Source: Thermocrinis albus DSM 14484 (lineage in GTDB: Bacteria; Aquificota; Aquificia; Aquificales; Aquificaceae). Taken from it: a DNA stretch of 64,000 nt. How positions within the stretch are numbered: the first letter of the stretch is position 1; every line of letters starts with the position of its first letter. The translations under genes and the position numbers were made by a program. This document shows, in pieces, positions 44,817-53,104 of the stretch. The DNA is taken from positions 357,529-421,528 of the forward strand of contig NC_013894.1 in assembly GCF_000025605.1 (NCBI RefSeq), given 5' to 3'. Under the pieces are notes generated by a model, which was given only the letters and a program-made list of their open reading frames with translations, was not told the DNA's origin and did no database searches.

Positions 44817-46166
44817 ATGTGGTACGTGCCCGTGGTGGGCAGTGCTACCATCATAGGCATCATAGCTTCCATCCACGTTCTGGCTTCTCACACGTCGGTA
44901 GGTGCTTCTATACTGCTAGCTTACTTGGCCACCAAAGCGTACCGAGAGCGCCAGCCCCAGATCTACGAGTACATCAAGAAGTACTTACTTGGACTTTTGG
45001 TGTTCTCTTACGTAAGTGGTTCTATAACTGGTCCTGGTATATGGTTTTCCGCCACCGTTGTAAACCCGAGAGGAATATCCGCCCTCATTCACAACTTCGT
45101 GTGGGTGTGGGCTGCAGAATGGATATGGTTCGTAGCGGAAGTGACCCTTGTTTACATTCTCTACTACACCTTGGGTAAATTGGATGAGAAAAGCTGGCTA
45201 CGCTTAGCGTGGACCTTCGCCATCGGATCGTGGGCCACTATGTACATAATAGTGGGTATTCTCTCCTTCATGCTGTCACCGGGTCACGAAAAGTGGTTTG
45301 AGACGGGCAACATACTGGATGCTTTTTACAACAAAAACTACTTCCCTCACCTTCTGGAAAGAACCTCCTTCATGTTTGCTATAGCAGGTACGGTGGGTAT
45401 AGCCATAGCTGCTCTTATGAAGAAGGATCTGCCAGAAAAAGTCTACAAGGACATTGTTAAGACAGTCTCTTATTGGGGAATAGGTGGTACAGTTTTCGGC
45501 CTTATGTTCTTTGCATGGTATGTATCTACCCTCCCAGAAAGAAGCATCACCATTCTCAACAACGTGATACCCATGTACCTCAAGCTACCCATCCTCATCA
45601 TGATACTGGTGGTTCTAGCTCACTTTGTGTTTACAGCTGTTAAACCAACCTCTGCTAAGTTCTACCTGGCCTATCCCATATACGCCATGATCTTCTTCGC
45701 CGCCGTTTATCCAGAAGAGAAAATAAGGGAGACCCTCAGGAAACCTTTCGTGGCTGGTGAGTTCGTTTGGGTCAACCAGATAATAGCGAGAGATGTCCCC
45801 GCAAAGGGTATAAAGTCTGAGGTTCCTCTCATAGATCAGAAAGGACTCTTGGCAACCCATCCCTTTGTACCGGAGAGCCTCAAGAAGATAACTCCTCAGA
45901 ACCAGATAGAGGCAGGAAAAGCCATGGCCATACTAGCGTGTTCTGGCTGTCATAACGTGACAGGAAGCACAGGTCTTAGACCTTTCGGGCAGAAGTTCGC
46001 CGGTATGACGGATCCCGAGGCTGTGTATAACTTTCTCAAAAGCTACCTGCGTGAAAACCCACCTCCTTACATGCCTAAGTTAGTGGGGACTGACGAAGAG
46101 ATAAGGGCTCTTGCTGCTTACATAGCTCATCTTGTATCGGGTGGTTCTACCACCGCAAAGAAATAA
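44817..46166 (+). CDS. CydA-like bd-superfamily subunit with C-terminal cytochrome c domain
   Basis: About eight to nine membrane spans (residues 5-315). IHVLASHTSVGASILLAYL resembles the His-bearing first helix of cytochrome bd subunit I, FSYVSGSITGPGIWFSATVVNP its second-third helix loop, and EWIWFVAEVTLVYILYY its Glu-bearing helix. A C-terminal domain (about 370-449) carries CSGCH heme c. No canonical Q-loop is seen. Fits the divergent bd families with c heme that may accept electrons from cytochrome c. No ribosome site before the ATG. 449 residues. Confidence 0.7.
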   Translation: MWYVPVVGSATIIGIIASIHVLASHTSVGASILLAYLATKAYRERQPQIYEYIKKYLLGLLVFSYVSGSITGPGIWFSATVVNPRGISALIHNFVWVWAAEWIWFVAEVTLVYILYYTLGKLDEKSWLRLAWTFAIGSWATMYIIVGILSFMLSPGHEKWFETGNILDAFYNKNYFPHLLERTSFMFAIAGTVGIAIAALMKKDLPEKVYKDIVKTVSYWGIGGTVFGLMFFAWYVSTLPERSITILNNVIPMYLKLPILIMILVVLAHFVFTAVKPTSAKFYLAYPIYAMIFFAAVYPEEKIRETLRKPFVAGEFVWVNQIIARDVPAKGIKSEVPLIDQKGLLATHPFVPESLKKITPQNQIEAGKAMAILACSGCHNVTGSTGLRPFGQKFAGMTDPEAVYNFLKSYLRENPPPYMPKLVGTDEEIRALAAYIAHLVSGGSTTAKK

Positions 46167-46179
46167 GGAGGTTTAAGCC

Positions 46180-47478
46180 ATGTGGGAACTATTCATACGC
46201 CTCTTTCTGTTGGTGGTCTTTTTCCTTCTGCTAGTGGGTGGAAACGTTTCCTTCGCTGCTGGCACCACCCAGCTCTTGGAGGCACTCCGCGACCCCGCGG
46301 GTGTGCCCTTTTATCCAGTAGTTATGCAGGTACTTCAGGTGATAACCTTTGCTCTGCATATAACTTTCGCATACGCCTCTGTGGGAGGCTTGTTGGTTGC
46401 CCTCTTTGGTTTTACCAGAAAGGATGAAAGGTGGCAGAGGTTAGCACAGGCTTCCCTTGAGCTGGCAAAGGTGTCGGTGTCCTTAGCTATAGTGTTGGGT
46501 GTGGCTCCCCTCCTCTTTTATCAGGTTATCTACGACTCTCTTTGGTACGCTTCCGCCAACCTATCAGCAGCTTGGTACGTGATGTTTATAGTGCTTCTCC
46601 TCATAGGCTATTACTTCACATGGGGTGCCTATTTTATGAAACAAAAACCTGCGGTTGCCACCGTCTTGACCTTCTTGGGAGTTGTGTTCCTCCTGTGGGT
46701 GGGTTTTATCATACACGTGGTCAACTACCAAGCCCTTTATCCTGAAAAATGGGTGGAGTGGTACACCAACGGTGGAACTACTATGAACACAAGTGGTTGG
46801 AACATATACGCCTTTAACATTTTCAGGTATGTAGCTTTCCTTGTGGCTCCCGCCTTAACCTGCACTGGTATATTCCTAATGCTCTACGGTTGGTACTTCA
46901 GGGGAAGGGAGGATATGGATCAGTCTTATCTGGAATGGGCTTCTCATGTAGGAGCCAAACTGGCTTTGCCCTCGGCAGCTGTGTGGCTTCTCAGCTACTT
47001 CCTGTATGTGCTCAGCATACCTTCTGATTGGAACGCTAAAGGCAGCATATTCACCTTACTGGGTGGTATGGGTATCATACTCACCTTAGGTATGCTCTTC
47101 GTCTCTATGAAGAATCCTGTGAAAATGGCCCTACCATCTTTGGTAGCCAGTGGAGTTGCCATAATCTTGATTTCCGTATTCCGTGAGTATTTGAGGTTAG
47201 CCTCCACCGCTCGCTTTGGATACAGCCCTTACAACCACAAGTTAAATCTGGAGTTTCTGAGCCCCCTTCTCTTCTTCGGTACGTTGGCAACAGGTCTCAT
47301 ACTCTACGCTTACGCTTGGTGGATGGCTTACAGAGCAGGAAAGGTGCCCAAAGGTAAAGTAGTGGAAGCTACAGAAACCGAGCATCACTTAGGTGACCTG
47401 TCCGTGTTTGTAGTCACCCTGTGGGCCGTGGTTTTCATAGGTGTTGGCCTCATTGTAATAGTTAAAAACTACGGCTAA
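46180..47478 (+). CDS. Second CydA-like membrane subunit of the bd-superfamily complex
   Basis: 432 residues, about ten hydrophobic spans. LHITFAYASVGGLLVALFGF mirrors the His-containing helix of CydA and of the preceding protein, followed by an arm of charged residues and LSAAWYVMFIVLLLIGYYFTWGAYF. It looks like a paralogue of the upstream subunit rather than CydB. It probably forms the partner half of a heterodimeric terminal oxidase or other heme reductase. 13 nt after its partner; a terminator follows. Confidence 0.65.
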   Translation: MWELFIRLFLLVVFFLLLVGGNVSFAAGTTQLLEALRDPAGVPFYPVVMQVLQVITFALHITFAYASVGGLLVALFGFTRKDERWQRLAQASLELAKVSVSLAIVLGVAPLLFYQVIYDSLWYASANLSAAWYVMFIVLLLIGYYFTWGAYFMKQKPAVATVLTFLGVVFLLWVGFIIHVVNYQALYPEKWVEWYTNGGTTMNTSGWNIYAFNIFRYVAFLVAPALTCTGIFLMLYGWYFRGREDMDQSYLEWASHVGAKLALPSAAVWLLSYFLYVLSIPSDWNAKGSIFTLLGGMGIILTLGMLFVSMKNPVKMALPSLVASGVAIILISVFREYLRLASTARFGYSPYNHKLNLEFLSPLLFFGTLATGLILYAYAWWMAYRAGKVPKGKVVEATETEHHLGDLSVFVVTLWAVVFIGVGLIVIVKNYG

Positions 47479-47484
47479 AGAACT

Positions 47485-47503
47485 GCCGGGCCTTCGGCCC
47501 GGC
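47485..47503 (+). terminator. Terminator-like hairpin after the bd-like operon
   Basis: Perfect 8-bp stem GCCGGGCC/GGCCCGGC with a TTC loop. The T-run is weak (CTCTTC). It separates the respiratory operon from the nif island. Confidence 0.6.
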
Positions 47504-47574
47504 CTCTTCACAGCACTAAAAATCGTCAAACCTTTAGGCAAAAAATCTCAGAGAAAATTTTGGAAAAATAAGAT

Positions 47575-47633
47575 TGTAATAAATCTTACAACAGTAGTAA
47601 TTTTTCATACCATAAATTGTTATCTTTCTAACA
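47575..47633 (+). promoter_or_regulatory. Two NifA-type activator sites before nifI1
   Basis: TGT-N10-ACA at 47575-47590 and again at 47618-47633 (the latter inside the perfect inverted repeat TTGTTA-N6-TAACAA). Starts are 43 bp apart, about four helical turns, and the nearer site ends about 31 bp before the -24 element. Confidence 0.65.
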
Positions 47634-47662
47634 ATGACATAATGATAGACCTTACATTTACT

Positions 47663-47678
47663 TGGCATGTTTTTTGCA
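47663..47678 (+). promoter_or_regulatory. Sigma54 promoter of the nifI1-nifB operon
   Basis: TGGCATGTTTTTTGCA, with the invariant GG (47664-47665) and GC (47676-47677) exactly 10 bases apart. Expected start near 47689; nifI1 follows with AGGAGGTG. Confidence 0.85.
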
Positions 47679-47715
47679 AACAACAAGAATGAAGGAAGAT
47701 GGAAGGAGGTGAAAG

Positions 47716-48033
47716 ATGAAGTTAGTGAGAGCCTTTATAAGGCCGGAGAAAGAGCAGGAAGTAGTACTGGCATTGGAGGGAGCTGGGTTTCCCGCCCTTA
47801 CCAAAATGTCCGTTTTGGGAAGGGGTAAGCAGAAAGGCCTGAAAATAGGAGACGTAACCTACGAAGAGTTACCCAAAACTCTTTTACTGATCGTGGTAAA
47901 GGACGAAGAAGTGGAGAAGGTGGTCAACACTATAATGAATCATGCCAGAACGGGAAACATAGGTGATGGAAAGATCTTCGTAAGTCCTGTTGAAAAAGCT
48001 ATTACTATAAGAACTGGGGAGGTGGAGGTATGA
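47716..48033 (+). CDS. nifI1: PII-family nitrogenase regulator NifI1
   Basis: 105-residue PII protein of the NifI1 branch that binds 2-oxoglutarate/ATP and, with NifI2, switches nitrogenase activity off when ammonium is sensed. MKLVRAFIRPEKEQEVVLALEGAGFPALT is the family start; TGNIGDGKIFVSPVEKAITIRTGE is the PII nucleotide-binding end. The T-loop lacks the uridylylated Tyr context of GlnB. First gene of a sigma54 operon, overlapping nifI2 by 4 nt. Confidence 0.9.
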   Translation: MKLVRAFIRPEKEQEVVLALEGAGFPALTKMSVLGRGKQKGLKIGDVTYEELPKTLLLIVVKDEEVEKVVNTIMNHARTGNIGDGKIFVSPVEKAITIRTGEVEV

Positions 48034-48437
48034 AAGAGATATGGGCCGTTATTAGGAGAGATAAGTACGCAGATACGAAAAGGGCCCTTGACGAGATAGG
48101 GTGTGGTGCTATGAGTATACATTCTGTATGGGGCAGGGGAATGCAGAAGGGTTTTGTTATGTCAGAGGTGGAGAGTGAGTTTGCATCTTACGCTACGAGT
48201 GCTCCTAAGCTTGTACCCACACCTGCGTCCTTGGTGAACGAGGGCGCTACTTTAACAAGACCTGTCGTATATGTACCTAAAAAACTACTGGTGATGGTGG
48301 TTCCAGATGACAAGGTGGATGCTGTGGTAGAAACCATCATAAAGGTTAACAGAACGGGAAATTACGGAGACGGAAAGATTTTCATAATGCCAGTTGAAGA
48401 AGCTATAACGGTAAGAACTGGAGAAAAGGAGGTTTGA
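48030..48437 (+). CDS. nifI2: PII-family nitrogenase regulator NifI2
   Basis: 135-residue partner of NifI1. MKEIWAVIRRDKYADTKRALDEIGCGAMS start, a long extended T-loop (about 45-85, ATSAPKLVPTP...) and TGNYGDGKIFIMPVEEAITVRTGE end. The pair is typical of methanogens and anaerobic bacteria, where it sits between nifH and nifD. Here it heads the nifB operon about 9 kb from nifH. Confidence 0.9.
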   Translation: MKEIWAVIRRDKYADTKRALDEIGCGAMSIHSVWGRGMQKGFVMSEVESEFASYATSAPKLVPTPASLVNEGATLTRPVVYVPKKLLVMVVPDDKVDAVVETIIKVNRTGNYGDGKIFIMPVEEAITVRTGEKEV

Positions 48438-48441
48438 GACA

Positions 48442-48666
48442 ATGAAGGCCACTTTCAGAAAGAACATAAATGGTCAGATAGAAGTGTATATACCTAAGAA
48501 AGATTTAGAGGCTGTGGTGATAGAAATTCAGAAGGAAGGAGATGGTTGGGGTGGTATCTTCAAGCTCTCCAACGGTTGGGTTTTGGAGGTACCATATCAC
48601 GACAAAGAGCCGTCGTTCCCCATAACTTTGGAAGTGAAAAAAATTGGCGAGGAGGTAGTGACATGA
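48442..48666 (+). CDS. nifT: NifT/FixU family protein
   Basis: 74 residues. The pattern of VYIPKKDLEAVVI, WGGIFKLSNGWVLEVP and PITLEVKKI matches NifT/FixU, a small protein of nif operons whose exact role is unclear. Ribosome site AGGAGG. Overlaps nifB by ATGA. Confidence 0.82.
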   Translation: MKATFRKNINGQIEVYIPKKDLEAVVIEIQKEGDGWGGIFKLSNGWVLEVPYHDKEPSFPITLEVKKIGEEVVT

Positions 48667-50081
48667 GTGGTTGCCATTCTAAACAATGTGGGTTAGGAAG
48701 TGATGATCTATCTTTCCTTCCAGAAGATATAAGAAGGAAGGTAGAGAATCACCCCTGTTATTCTCAGGAAGCACATCATTTTTACGCAAGAATGCATGTT
48801 GCCGTTGCACCTGCCTGCAACATACAGTGTAACTACTGTAACAGAAAGTACGACTGTGCCAACGAATCCAGACCTGGGGTTGTAAGTGAACTGTTAACCC
48901 CAGAAGAAGCAGCAAAGAAGGTCCTGGCTGTAGCCATGGAAATACCACAACTTACCGTGGTGGGTATAGCTGGCCCCGGTGATCCTCTGGCAAATCCAGA
49001 AAGAACCTTCAGAACCTTTGAACTCATAAAAGAAAAGGCTCCAGACATAAAGCTGTGCCTTTCCACAAACGGCTTGGTGTTGGACAAGTATATCAACAAG
49101 ATAAAGGATCTTGAAATAGATCACGTAACTATCACTATCAACGCTGTGAGTGTAGACACAGCATCCAAGATATATCCTTGGATCTTTTACAATCACAGAA
49201 GATATAGAGATAAAGAAGCCGCCAAAATACTTCTAGAAAAGCAGTACGAAGGCTTACAGGCATGTGTTGAAAACGGCATTCTGGTAAAAGTAAACACTGT
49301 TTTTGTACCGGAGATAAATGGAGAAGAGATACCAGAACTTTCCAAAAAGGTTAGATCCATGGGGGCCTTCTTACACAACATCATGCCTTACGTAGAAGGT
49401 GAGGGTACAGCATTCTCAAAAGCAGGCATAAGACCACCCACTCCGCAAGAACTGAAGGAGATGCAAGAAAAATGCGAAGGAAATATGAACCTTATGAGAC
49501 ACTGTAGACAATGCAGAGCTGATGCTATAGGACTTTTGGGAGAAGATAGAGGTCAGGAATTTACCAAGGATAAGTTAAGTAAGATAAACATAAACTACGA
49601 CCCTAACTGGCGAAAACAGATCCATGAGGAAATAGAAAAGGAAAGAGAAAAACTCCGCAAGGCAAGAGAACTGTTGTTTGGAGAAACGGAAAACGAAGGT
49701 CCAAAAGTCCTCGTTGCTGTAGCATCTAAGGGCAATATGCTGGTAAACGAACACTTTGGTACAGCAAAAGAGTTTCTTATCTATGAGGTCAGTGCTAAGG
49801 GTGCCAAGTTCATACATCACAGAAAAGTTACTCCTTATTGCCACGGCTCTATATCTTGCCTGGAGGGTGAAAACATCCTAGAAGATACCATAGCAAAACT
49901 ATCAGACTGCAAAGCCATCATAGCCGCCAAGATAGGTTTCGAACCGCGGGACGTACTTAAACAGAGGAACATAGATTGTGTTGACGAATTCGCTTATCTC
50001 AGTATAGATGAGGCGTTGGCAAGATACTATAAAAAATACGTACTCAAGGAGGAAGTTCCAGTGGGTACTAACGGAGGATAA
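48663..50081 (+). CDS. nifB: FeMo-cofactor biosynthesis protein NifB
   Basis: Radical SAM enzyme forming the 8Fe-9S-C NifB cofactor. The C-x3-C-x2-C motif is CNIQCNYC (C52, C56, C59); GPGDPLANPERT and the C-terminal MRHCRQCRADA bind clusters and substrate. Residues about 345-472 form a NifX/NafY-like domain (VAVASKGNMLVNEHFGTAKEFLIYEV). The ATG at 48663 overlaps nifT's stop. 472 residues, standard fused form. Confidence 0.96.
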   Translation: MSGCHSKQCGLGSDDLSFLPEDIRRKVENHPCYSQEAHHFYARMHVAVAPACNIQCNYCNRKYDCANESRPGVVSELLTPEEAAKKVLAVAMEIPQLTVVGIAGPGDPLANPERTFRTFELIKEKAPDIKLCLSTNGLVLDKYINKIKDLEIDHVTITINAVSVDTASKIYPWIFYNHRRYRDKEAAKILLEKQYEGLQACVENGILVKVNTVFVPEINGEEIPELSKKVRSMGAFLHNIMPYVEGEGTAFSKAGIRPPTPQELKEMQEKCEGNMNLMRHCRQCRADAIGLLGEDRGQEFTKDKLSKININYDPNWRKQIHEEIEKEREKLRKARELLFGETENEGPKVLVAVASKGNMLVNEHFGTAKEFLIYEVSAKGAKFIHHRKVTPYCHGSISCLEGENILEDTIAKLSDCKAIIAAKIGFEPRDVLKQRNIDCVDEFAYLSIDEALARYYKKYVLKEEVPVGTNGG

Positions 50082-50084
50082 GCC

Positions 50085-50300
50085 ATGCCGTACTCTATAA
50101 AGAAAGACCTTTGCATCTCCTGTTATGCGTGTGAAGATCAATGCCCTACCAAAGCCATTTCTCATAACGAGGAAGGTGAGTTCTTTATAGATCCTACCGT
50201 TTGTGTGGAGTGTGAAGGTTTTTATGAGGAACCTCAGTGTCTTGCTATATGTCCCATAGATGGTTGCATAGTAAAGCTATCGGAGGTGGAGGAGGTGTAA
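50085..50300 (+). CDS. fdxN: 2[4Fe-4S] ferredoxin, FdxN type
   Basis: 71 residues with two cluster motifs: C-x2-C-x2-C-x3-CP (CISCYACEDQCP) and C-x2-C-x8-C-x3-CP (CVECEGFYEEPQCLAICP), the asymmetric pattern of nif-linked FdxN. Likely electron donor to NifB or nitrogenase. Three nt after nifB. Confidence 0.9.
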   Translation: MPYSIKKDLCISCYACEDQCPTKAISHNEEGEFFIDPTVCVECEGFYEEPQCLAICPIDGCIVKLSEVEEV

Positions 50301-50303
50301 AGC

Positions 50304-50624
50304 ATGAATATATTCAAAGACTTAGAATCTTTACGGGATGCGGAAGACTTTTTCAGATACTTCAACTTAGAGTATGATGAAAACATCCTTAACCCCTACA
50401 GGCTTCATATAATGAAAAAATTCAGCGAATGCATACATAAAGCGATGCAACATGAGGATGCACCGCAGGATACAATTTACGAAAATATAAGAGAGTGTCT
50501 CAAACAGGCTTATAATAGTTTCTTAACGACTAGCCCAATAGAGCAAAGACTCTTTAAAGTGCACAAAGAAGCGGTGAAAAACTTTTTTATAAATATCGAG
50601 GTAAAGAAAGATGAAAACGCGTGA
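50304..50624 (+). CDS. nifW: Nitrogenase stabilising/protective protein NifW
   Basis: 106 residues. LESLRDAEDFFRYFNLEYDENILNPYRLHIMKKF and the C-terminal SPIEQRLFKVHKEA match NifW, which protects MoFe protein and aids its maturation under oxygen stress. Overlaps nifZ by 14 nt. Confidence 0.85.
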   Translation: MNIFKDLESLRDAEDFFRYFNLEYDENILNPYRLHIMKKFSECIHKAMQHEDAPQDTIYENIRECLKQAYNSFLTTSPIEQRLFKVHKEAVKNFFINIEVKKDENA

Positions 50625-50892
50625 GATCTCTGTAGGAGATATAGTAAGGCTTAGAAAAAAGATAAAGAACGATGGTACTTTTCCAGGTGTGCCTTGGGGC
50701 GAAGTTATAGTAGATAAAGGTGAGGTAGGTGTCGTTATGGATATAGGTTACTTTCTTATGACTAATAAGGTTTACACAGTTTATTTTCCACGACTTGATA
50801 TCTTAGTGGGTTGTTTAGGAAGTGAGTTGGAGGTGGTAGATGAAAGCCAAGAAACAGGTACTATTCAGAGGGAAAGTGATAGAGCTGGATAG
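50611..50892 (+). CDS. nifZ: Nitrogenase maturation protein NifZ
   Basis: 93 residues with the NifZ core: VGDIVRLRKKIKNDGTFPGVPWGEVIVDKGEVGVV and IGYFL...VYFPRLDILVGCLGSELE. NifZ assists P-cluster assembly in the MoFe protein. Its last 53 nt overlap the next gene in another frame, so the Ser/Glu/Arg-rich tail may be unconserved. Confidence 0.85.
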   Translation: MKTREISVGDIVRLRKKIKNDGTFPGVPWGEVIVDKGEVGVVMDIGYFLMTNKVYTVYFPRLDILVGCLGSELEVVDESQETGTIQRESDRAG

Positions 50893-51046
50893 AGGCTACT
50901 TTTTCGCAGACCTTACGGTACAGTTTAAGAACTTAGAAATCAGAATGGTCGTTCCAGTATCTATGATAGATGAGTGGGGTATAAAAGTAGGAGATAAAGT
51001 TTACGTTTTCATAGATGGAAAGGACACATACGTTTTCAAAAGGTAA
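50840..51046 (+). CDS. Molbindin/TOBE-like small protein
   Basis: 68 residues resembling a single TOBE/Mop domain: FRGKVIELDRGYFFADLTVQFKNLEIRMVVPVSMIDEWGIKVGDKVYVFI, the beta-barrel pattern that binds molybdate or tungstate oligomerically. GGAGGTGGTAG precedes the ATG, supporting translation despite the 53-nt out-of-frame overlap with nifZ. Likely a molybdate store for cofactor synthesis; sequence match is weak. Confidence 0.65.
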   Translation: MKAKKQVLFRGKVIELDRGYFFADLTVQFKNLEIRMVVPVSMIDEWGIKVGDKVYVFIDGKDTYVFKR

Positions 51047-51050
51047 ATTG

Positions 51051-52001
51051 TTAGGAATAATAACCTTTACATATCTTTGACATCTCTCCTATTAGTTGAG
51101 GGTCAAATGGAAGATAAGTATCTTTTGATTTAGATAATCCGTCTATGTGTATTCTGGATTTGTTGGTAAAAGCATTTGTGCCTATGATAGGTTTGTTGTC
51201 ATGTACTTTTATGCCTGTCATATTGACAAACTCTCTTATTTTTTCATACAATTTTCTTATATCAATACCTGTATTTATTCCCAAAATTACTTCCAAATAG
51301 ATCACAACTTCCTCTGTTGGGGTAATACCACATCTTTCTCCTAACCCTAAGAGGGAAGAATTTACAAACTTCGCTCCACTCATAACTGCCACTACTGCGT
51401 TAGCTGTTGCCATACCAAAGTCGTTATGAAAATGAACCTCTACATCTGTGATGTTAGAAAGATCTTTTACCACCTTTGCAACACTCAAAGGATTCATAAC
51501 ACCAACTGTGTCCGACAGTCTTACTCTATCCGCTCCATGAGTCTTTACCAATTCAACAAACTCTAAAAGAAAGTTATAGTCCGCTCGAGAAGCATCCTCA
51601 AGCCCTACCGACAGATAAAGACCTTTTTCTTTACAGCATGGAACAATTTCTTTTGCAAGACCCTTAAGGTATTCTCTACTTTTTCTCAACTTTTTCTCTA
51701 TCATGATATCGGATACAGGAAAGGCCACTTCCACCTTCTTTACATTACAGGAAAGGGAATACTCTATATCCTTTATGTTTGCTCTGTTCCATACTATAAC
51801 TCTGTCGGCGTGCTCACCCTTCGTAAGCTTTCTTATGTATTCTCTCTCTTCTTCACCTTTTGCCGGGACCCCTACTTCTATTTCGTAAAAGTTTAAAGAT
51901 ACCAAATGGTTAAATAAGGCGTATCTTTCCTCAAGGGATAGTTCCAACGAAGGAGACTGTATACCTTCTCGTAAAGTAGTGTCAGTTATATAAACTCTCA
52001 T
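51051..52001 (-). CDS. nifV: Homocitrate synthase (NifV-like)
   Basis: Condenses acetyl-CoA and 2-oxoglutarate to homocitrate, the organic ligand of FeMo-co. ITDTTLREGIQSPSLEL holds the metal Asp and catalytic Arg, VEVHFHNDFGMATANAVVAV the His-x-His metal ligands, and SLLGLGERCGITPTEEV the conserved core. At 316 residues it lacks most of the C-terminal extension of typical NifV (about 380). Last gene of the moaD-aor operon, overlapping the nifS-like gene by 4 nt. Confidence 0.87.
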   Translation of the reverse strand: MRVYITDTTLREGIQSPSLELSLEERYALFNHLVSLNFYEIEVGVPAKGEEEREYIRKLTKGEHADRVIVWNRANIKDIEYSLSCNVKKVEVAFPVSDIMIEKKLRKSREYLKGLAKEIVPCCKEKGLYLSVGLEDASRADYNFLLEFVELVKTHGADRVRLSDTVGVMNPLSVAKVVKDLSNITDVEVHFHNDFGMATANAVVAVMSGAKFVNSSLLGLGERCGITPTEEVVIYLEVILGINTGIDIRKLYEKIREFVNMTGIKVHDNKPIIGTNAFTNKSRIHIDGLSKSKDTYLPFDPQLIGEMSKICKGYYS

Positions 52002-53104
52002 AACTTGGAACCTTCAGATATAACTTTTATTTTTTCAGCTAGATCCTTAAGGTAACTGAGTGGTGTTAAAGGTGGTATCCTTATAAACAGAATATCCTGA
52101 AAATCCCCTATTTTTACCTTTGTTATCTTTTTTACATCGTTTAGCATACATGGAGAGGAGGTTCCCAAAAGGAATCCATGTTTTTCTAACAAACTGACAA
52201 ACATCTCAGCATCTGTTTTTATACCGTAAGAGAACAACCCCAAAGCTTTTCTATTTGGGTTATAGAGAGCTGGAAGATGTATATATTCTGTTAATAGATT
52301 GTCGGCTTCTTTGAGAGAGAGGACAATAGCATTCTTGTTATCAGTTAAAAACTTCAGTGAGTACCCAAGAGAAAAGATACCAAACAAGTTTCCTTCTCCT
52401 GCCCTTATTCCCCTTTCTTGTATACCACCTTCTATAAGGGGCCTTAACCTTACTCCCTTTTTAACATATAGGGCTGATATTCCTTGAGGAGCTAACAAAA
52501 AGGGTCCATCTAAGGTTGCTATATCTATCTCTCCAATAGGGATATAGTCTGTAGGATAATAAAGCCCCCATAGGTCTACGTGACATATGACATTTGGATT
52601 GATGCTCTTTACTTTCCTAACTATGGAAGCTACATCTCTTATGGTGGCCGTCTCTCTGCATACAGCTCCTATAGTAAACAGCAATGTATCCTCGTTTATA
52701 ACATTTCTTAAATCTTCTACGTCAAACTCTCCCCGTGAATCAGTCTTTATATACACCACACCGAACCCAAACAGTCTTTGCATACTTTTGATAGGATGAT
52801 GGATGGAGATATGTTCCCAATCTGTTGTTACTATGTTCCCTTTCCTTGTGTTTAACAAGCTGTTAAATAAAACACCTTTTATAGCTAAGTTGTTGCTTTC
52901 AGTTGAACTTGAGGTGAATATCACCTCCGAGTCAGAACATCCTAAGAACTGTGCCACACTTCTCCTTGACCTTACAAGTATTTCTTTAGATCTCATTGAC
53001 ATCATATTTGAAGATGACGGATTTAAAAAGAAGTACATCAAATTTTGTTTCTGTTCGTCCAACATATCTGGAAGAGGTGCAGAAGAATAAGCATCAAGTA
53101 TCAT
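51998..53104 (-). CDS. NifS-like protein lacking the PLP lysine (probable non-catalytic or altered desulfurase)
   Basis: Fold type I cysteine desulfurase family by layout: LDAYSSAP start, STESNNLAIKG, WEHISIHHP (PLP-stacking His), HVDLWG (PLP Asp), GISALYVKKG, GGIQERGIRAGEGN and a Cys at 319 in GTSSPC matching the persulfide loop. The Schiff-base Lys segment (G-H-K-L-H-A-P-K-G in NifS) reads GPFLLAPQG, so H and K are P201 and F202. The PLP-contacting Gln is also lost. 368 residues from the ATG at 53104, which has GAGGAG upstream. Could be a scaffold or sulfur carrier. Confidence 0.75.
   Translation of the reverse strand: MILDAYSSAPLPDMLDEQKQNLMYFFLNPSSSNMMSMRSKEILVRSRRSVAQFLGCSDSEVIFTSSSTESNNLAIKGVLFNSLLNTRKGNIVTTDWEHISIHHPIKSMQRLFGFGVVYIKTDSRGEFDVEDLRNVINEDTLLFTIGAVCRETATIRDVASIVRKVKSINPNVICHVDLWGLYYPTDYIPIGEIDIATLDGPFLLAPQGISALYVKKGVRLRPLIEGGIQERGIRAGEGNLFGIFSLGYSLKFLTDNKNAIVLSLKEADNLLTEYIHLPALYNPNRKALGLFSYGIKTDAEMFVSLLEKHGFLLGTSSPCMLNDVKKITKVKIGDFQDILFIRIPPLTPLSYLKDLAEKIKVISEGSKL

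Noticed and set aside
48546-48662. Longer N terminus for nifB
   Set aside because: It runs inside nifT in another frame; MSGCHSK at 48663 has the ATGA overlap and the family start.
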